Shown here one piece after another: positions 58,901-64,000 of a stretch of DNA of 64,000 bases; the first letter of the stretch is position 1, and the number at the start of each line of letters is the position of its first letter. Both the position numbers and the translations under genes were made by a program. The DNA lies in assembly GCA_026119855.1 (NCBI GenBank), contig JAOWBW010000251.1, positions 1,358,109 through 1,422,108 on the forward strand, given 5' to 3'. The notes under the pieces are model-generated. The model made no database searches. It saw only the letters and a program-made list of their open reading frames with translations, and had not been told where the DNA came from. The stretch is from Campanula takesimana (lineage: Eukaryota; Streptophyta; Magnoliopsida; Asterales; Campanulaceae).

Positions 58901-61500
58901 GACCTCCGTTTGAGCCAAATTTTCGTTGGGCGGATCCTTTCAAATGTTATATTGGATTGGTTGAAAAAATGAGGGTATTTGGATACTAGTGCCCGGGAGC
59001 CCAAAAATGCGTGTACTATACCCCCTTGGAGAATCGGGAAATTTCGTAAATGGTGATTTTCACCATGAAAACGACCTCCATTTGAGCCAAATTTTTGGTG
59101 GGATGATCCTTTAAAATGTTCTATAGAATTGCTTGAAAAAATGAGGGTATTAGGCTACTAGTGCCCGGGAGCCCTATGGGGAATCGAGAAATTTCGTAAA
59201 TGGTGATTTTCACCATGAAAACGACCTCCGTTTGAGCCAAATTTTTGGTGGGCGGATCCTTTCAAATGTTCTATTGGATTGGTTGAAAAAAGGATGGTAT
59301 TTGCGAGAGCCCAAAACTGCGAGTCCTACCCCCTTTGGGGAATCGGCAAATTTCGTAAATGGTGATTTTCACCATGTAAACGACCTCCGTTTGAGCCAAA
59401 TTTTTGGTGGGCGGATCCTTTCAAATGCTATATTAGATTGGTTGAAAAAAGGAGGGAATTTGGCTACTAGTGCCCGGGAGCCCAAAACTACGTGTACTAC
59501 CCCCTCCCCTTTGGGGAATCGGGAAATTTCGTAAATGGTGATTTTCACCTTGAAAACGACCTCCGTTTGAGCCAAGTTTTTGTTGGGCGGATCCTTTCAA
59601 ATGTTCTATTGGATTGGTTGAACAAAGGAGGGTATTTGGATACTAGTGCCCGGGAGCCCAAAAATGCGTGTGCTACCCCCTATGGGGAATCGAGAAATTT
59701 CGTAAATGGTGATTTTCACCATGAAAACGACCTCCGTTTGAGCCAAATTTTTGGTGGGATGATCCTTTAAATTGTTTTATTGGATTGGTTGAAAAAAGGA
59801 GGGTGTTTGTATACTAGTGCCCGAGAGCCCAAAAATCCGTGTGCTACCCCCTTTGGGGAATCGGGAAATTTCGTAAATGGTGATTTTCACCATGAAAACG
59901 ACCTCCGTTTGAGCCAAATTTTTGGTGGGCTGATCCTTTCAAATGTTCTATTGGATTGTTTGAAAAAAGGAGGGTATTTGGCTACTAGTGCCCGGGAGCG
60001 CAAAAATGCGTGTACGGTTGGGGAATCGAGAAATTTCGTAAATGGTGATTTTCACCATGAAAACGACCTCCGTTTGAGCCAAATTTTTGGTGGGCGGATC
60101 CTTTCAAATATTCTATTGATTGGTTGAAAAAAGGAGGGTATTTGGCTACTAGTGCCCGGAGAGACCAAAATGCGTGTGTATACCCCCTTTGGAGAATCGG
60201 GAAATTTCGTAAATGGTGATTTTGACCATGAAAACGACCTCCGTTTGAGCCAAATTTTTTTGGGGCGGATCCTTTAAAATGTTCTATTGGATTGGTTGAA
60301 AAAGGAGGGTATTTGGAAACTAGTGCCCGGGAGCCAAAAAATGCGAGTACCACCCCCTTTGGGGAATCGGGAAATTTCGTAAATGGTGATTTTCACCATG
60401 AAAACGACCTCCGTTTGAGCCAAATTTTTGGTGGGCGGATCCTTTCAAATGTTCTATTGGATTGGTTGAAAAAAGGAGGGTATTTGGATACTAGTACCCG
60501 GGAGCCCAAAACTGCGTGTACTACCCCCTTTGGGGAATCGGGAAATTTCGTAAATGGTCATTTTCACCATGAAAACGACCTCCGTTTGATACAAATTATT
60601 GGTGGGCGGATCCTTTAAAATGCTATATTGGATTGGTTGAAAAAAGGAGGGTATTTGGATACTAGTGCCCGAGGAGCCCAAAAATGCGTGTGCTACCCCC
60701 TATGGGGAATCGAGAAATTTCGTAAATGGTGATTTTCACAATGAAAACGACCTCCGTTTGAGCCAAATTTTTGGTGGGGCTGATCCTTTCAATGTTCTAT
60801 TGGATTGGTTGAAAAAAGGAGGGTGTTTGGCTACTAGTGCCCGAGAGCCCAAAAATGCGTGTGCTACCCCCTTTGGGGAATCGGGAAATTTCGTAAATGG
60901 TGATTTTCACCATGAAAACGACCTCCGTTTGAGCCAAATTTTTGGTGGGCGGATTCTTTCAAATGTTCTATTGGATTGGTTGAAAAAAGGAGGGTATTTG
61001 GCTACTAGTGCCCGGGAGCCCAAAACTGTGTGTACCCCTTTGGGGAATCGGGAAATTTCGTAAATGGTGATTTTCACCATGAAAACGACCTCCGTTTGAG
61101 CCAAATTTTTGGTGGGCTGATCCTTTCAATTGTTCTATTGGATTGGTTTGAAAAAAGGAGGGTGTTTGGCTACTAGTGCCCGAGAGCCCAAAACTGCGTG
61201 TGCTACCCCCTTTGGGGAATCGGGAAATTTCGTAAATGGTGATTTTCACCATGAAAACGACCTCCGTTTGAGCCAAATTTTTGGTGGGCGGATCCTTTCA
61301 AATGTTCTATTGGATTGGTTGAAAAAAGGAGGGTATTTGGCTACTAGTGCCCGGGAGCCCAAAACTGCGTATACCCCTTTGGGGAATCGGGAAATTTCGT
61401 AAATGGTGATTTTCATCATGAAAACGACCTCCGTTTGAGCCAAATTTTTGGTGGGCTGATCCTTTCAATTGTTCTATTGGATTGGTTGAAAAAAGGAGGG
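53000..61500. repeat. Higher-order repeat structure in the satellite
   Basis: Rare variants recur at fixed distances. TTTGCGCC occurs at 55384 and 58069 (2685 bp), and GAGCCCTATGGGG at 56481 and 59169 (2688 bp), about 16 monomers. GCTCGAGAGCCC followed by AAATTTGGTAAATGG occurs at 53094 and 57297 (4203 bp), and TCATCATTAAAACG near 53843 and 58051 (about 4208 bp), about 25 monomers. CTGCGTATACC occurs at 52944 and 61365 (8421 bp), about twice 4.2 kb. Confidence 0.8.
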
Positions 61501-64000
61501 TGTTTGGCTACTAGTGCCCGAGAGCCCAAAAATGCGTGTACCCCCTTTGGAGAATCGGAAATTTTGTAAATGGTGATTTTCACCATGAAAACGACCTCCT
61601 TTTGAGCCAAATTTTTGGTGGCCTGATCCTTTAAAATGTTCTATTGGATTGGTTGAAAAAAGGAGGGTATTTGGCTACTAGTACCCGGGAGCCCAAAAAT
61701 GCGTGTACCACACCCCCTTTGGGGAATCGGGAAATTTCGTAAATGGTGATTTTCACCATGAAAACGACATCGGTTTGAGCCAAATTTTTGGTGGGCGGAT
61801 CCTTTGAAATGTTATATTGGATTGGTTGAAAAAAGGAGGGTATTTGGCTACTAGTGCCCGAGAGCCCAAAAATTCGTGTACTACCCCCTTTGGCGAATCG
61901 GGAAATTTCGTAAATAGTCATTTTCATCATTAAAACGACCTCGGTTTGAACCAAATTTTTGGTGTACGGATCCTTTCAAATGTTCTATTGTATTGGTTGA
62001 AAAAAGGAGGATGTTTGGCTACTAGTGCCCGAGAGCCCAAAAATGCGTGTGCTATACCCCCTATGGGGAATCGGGAAATTTCGTAAATGTGATTTTCACC
62101 ATGAAAACGACCTCCGTTTGAGCCAAATTTTTGGTGGGAGGATCCTTTCAAATGTTCTATTGGATTGGTTGAAAAAAGGATGGTATTTGGCTACTAGTGC
62201 CCGAGAGCCCAAAACTGGAGTACTACCCCCTTTGGGGAATCGGGAAATTTCGTAAATGGTGATTTTCACCATGAAACGACCTCCGTTTGAGCCAAATTTT
62301 TGGTGGGCGGATCCTTTCAAATGCTATATTGGATTGGTTGAAAAAGGAGGGTATTTGGCTATTAGTGCCCGGGAGCCCAAAACTGCGTGTACCCCTTTGG
62401 GGAATCGGGAAATTTCGTAAATGGTGATTTTCACCATGAAAACGACCTCCGTTTGAGCCAAATTTTTGGTGGACTGATCCTTTCAAATGTTCTATTGGAT
62501 TGGTTGAAAAAAGGAGGGTATTTGGCTACTAGTGCTCGGGAGCGCAAAAATGCGTGTACTACCCCCTTTGGGGAATCGAGAAATTTCGTAAATGGTGATT
62601 TTCACCATGAAAACGACCTCCGTTTGAGCCAAATTTTCTGGGCGGATCCTTTCAAATGTTCTATTGGATTGGTTGAAAAAATGAGGGTATTTGGATACTA
62701 GTTCCCGGGAGCCCAAAAATGCGTGTACTATACCCCCTTTGGAGAATCGGGAAATTTCGTAAATGGTGATTTTCACCATGAAAACGACCTCCATTTGAGC
62801 CAAATTTTTGGTGGGATGATCCTTTAAAATGTGCTATAGGATTGGTTGAAAAAAGGAGGGTATTTGGCAACTAGTGCCCGGAGCCCAAAAATGCGTGTAC
62901 TCCCCCTATTGGGAATCGAAATTTCGTAAATGGTGATTTTCACCATGAAAACGACCTCCGTTTGAGCCAAATTTTTGGTGGGCGGATCCTTTCAAATGCT
63001 ATTAGATTGGTTGAAAAAAGGAGGAATTTGGCTACTAGTGCCCGGGAGCCCCAAACTGCGTGTACTACCCCCCCCCCCTTTGGGGAATCGGGAAATTTCG
63101 TAAATGGTGATTTTCACCTTGAAAACGACCTCCGTTTGAGCCAAGTTTTTGTTGGGCGGATCCTTTCAAATGTTCTATTGGATTGGTTGAAAAAAGGAGG
63201 GTATTTGGATACTAGTGCCCGGGAGCCCAAAATGCGTGTGCTACCCCCTATGGGGAATCGAGAAATTTCGTAAATGGTGATTTTCACCATGAAAACGACC
63301 TCCGTTTGAGCCAAATTTTTGGTGGCTGATCCTTTCAATGTTCTATTGGATTGGTTTGAAAAAAGGAGGGTGTTTGGATACTAGTGCCCGAGAGCCCAAA
63401 AATCCGTGTGCTACCCCCTTTGGGGAATCGGGAAATTTCGTAAATGGTGATTTTCACCATGAAAACGACCTCCGTTTGAGCCAAATTTTTGATGGGCTGA
63501 TCCTTTAAAATGTTCTATTGGATTGGTTGAAAAAAGGAGGGTATTTGGCTACTAGTGCCGGGAGCCCAAAAATGCGTGTACTACCCCCCTTTGGGGAATC
63601 GGGAATTTCGTAAATGGTGATTTTCACCATGAAAACGACCTCGTTTGAGCCAAATTTTTGGTGGGCGGATCCTTTCAAATGTTCTATTGGATTGGTTGAA
63701 AAAGGAGGGTATTTGGCTACTAGTGCCCGAGAGCCCAAAATGCGTGTACTACCCCCTTTGGCGAATCGGGAAATTTCGTAAATAGTGATTTTCACCATGA
63801 AAACGACCTCCGTTTGAGCCAAATTTTTGGTGGACGGATCCTTTCAATGTTCTATTGGATTGGTTGAAAAAAGGAGGGTATTTGGCTACTAGTTCCCGAG
63901 AGCCCAAAAATGCGTGTGCTACCCCCTTTGGGGAATCGGGAAATTTCGTAAATGGTGATTTTCACCATGAAAACGACCTCCGTTTGAGCCAAATTTTTGG

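Larger units (their letters stand above)
45646..64000. repeat. Satellite array, part 2 (about 109 copies, runs off the window)
   Basis: Same monomer as 32675-36795 in the same orientation, continuing at the broken monomer after the LARD insertion. Steps measured here are 165-171 bp. Variant marks that recur at long spacing show higher-order duplication. A 43-bp partial duplication lies at about 51712-51770 and a 20-bp palindromic inversion joint at 48315-48358. Translated frames in the array are by-products of a 171-bp (57-codon) unit and are not annotated as genes. Confidence 0.97.

Noticed and set aside
32675..64000. Dozens of open frames of 60-230 codons in the satellite on both strands
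   Set aside because: They arise from a repeated 171-bp unit without in-frame stops, have no conserved domain, start and stop at random and are broken by indels between monomers.
45646..64000. Possible CRISPR-like repeat/spacer array
   Set aside because: The unit is about 171 bp and is repeated whole, without unique spacers, in plant nuclear DNA. This is a satellite.

Overview
The window is nuclear DNA of a flowering plant, most likely a eudicot. The evidence is introns with GT/AG borders, a plant-type CCCH/KH zinc-finger gene, Tat-lineage Ty3/gypsy and long-LTR Ty1/copia retrotransposons, an RPA-carrying Helitron, RTE-type LINEs, a Stowaway MITE with the CTCCCTCCGTCCC end, and a long tandem satellite. 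The species cannot be named from sequence alone. The composition fits pericentromeric or other heterochromatic DNA. I see no intact protein-coding gene.

Layout. 1-2196: the 3' part of a CCCH/KH RNA-binding protein gene whose last zinc finger is out of frame. 2197-2746: four tandem copies of a tRNA-like (SINE-type) unit starting at the stop codon. 2747-3340: a poly(A)-ended retroposed tail joined to degenerate telomere-like DNA. 3341-9821: a decayed minus-strand Tat-type gypsy element that has lost its 3' LTR. 8541-15850: a giant imperfect palindrome with arms of about 3.5 kb. Each arm holds the 5' end of the gypsy element and a four-exon kinase-like pseudogene with a MITE in its first intron. 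16141-17275: an RTE LINE. 17419-20750: a broken Helitron with an RPA70-like gene, the start of a Rep/helicase gene and a nested Stowaway MITE. 20970-21131: a scrap of gypsy RT. 21144-26843: a copia element with a 1.5-kb 5' LTR, cut off inside RT. 26844-29490: a kelch-like gene remnant and a tandemly duplicated unknown gene segment. 29524-29700: a second LINE scrap. 29927-32674: the 3' part of a second long-LTR element on the minus strand with an acidic 3' ORF.

32675-64000: a satellite array with a monomer of about 171 bp, running off the window end and totalling about 22.5 kb. It is interrupted at 36796-45645 by a non-autonomous LTR element (LARD / TR-GAG type) with both LTRs, a PBS, a gag-like ORF and a CCCCC target duplication. 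The satellite has multi-monomer higher-order duplications near 2.69, 4.2 and 8.4 kb.

The parts do not form a pathway. The window records nested insertion, truncation, inversion and tandem amplification. The points most worth follow-up are the giant palindrome carrying a diverged gene pair, the satellite with its retrotransposon-satellite junction, and the tRNA-like array at the end of the CCCH/KH gene.
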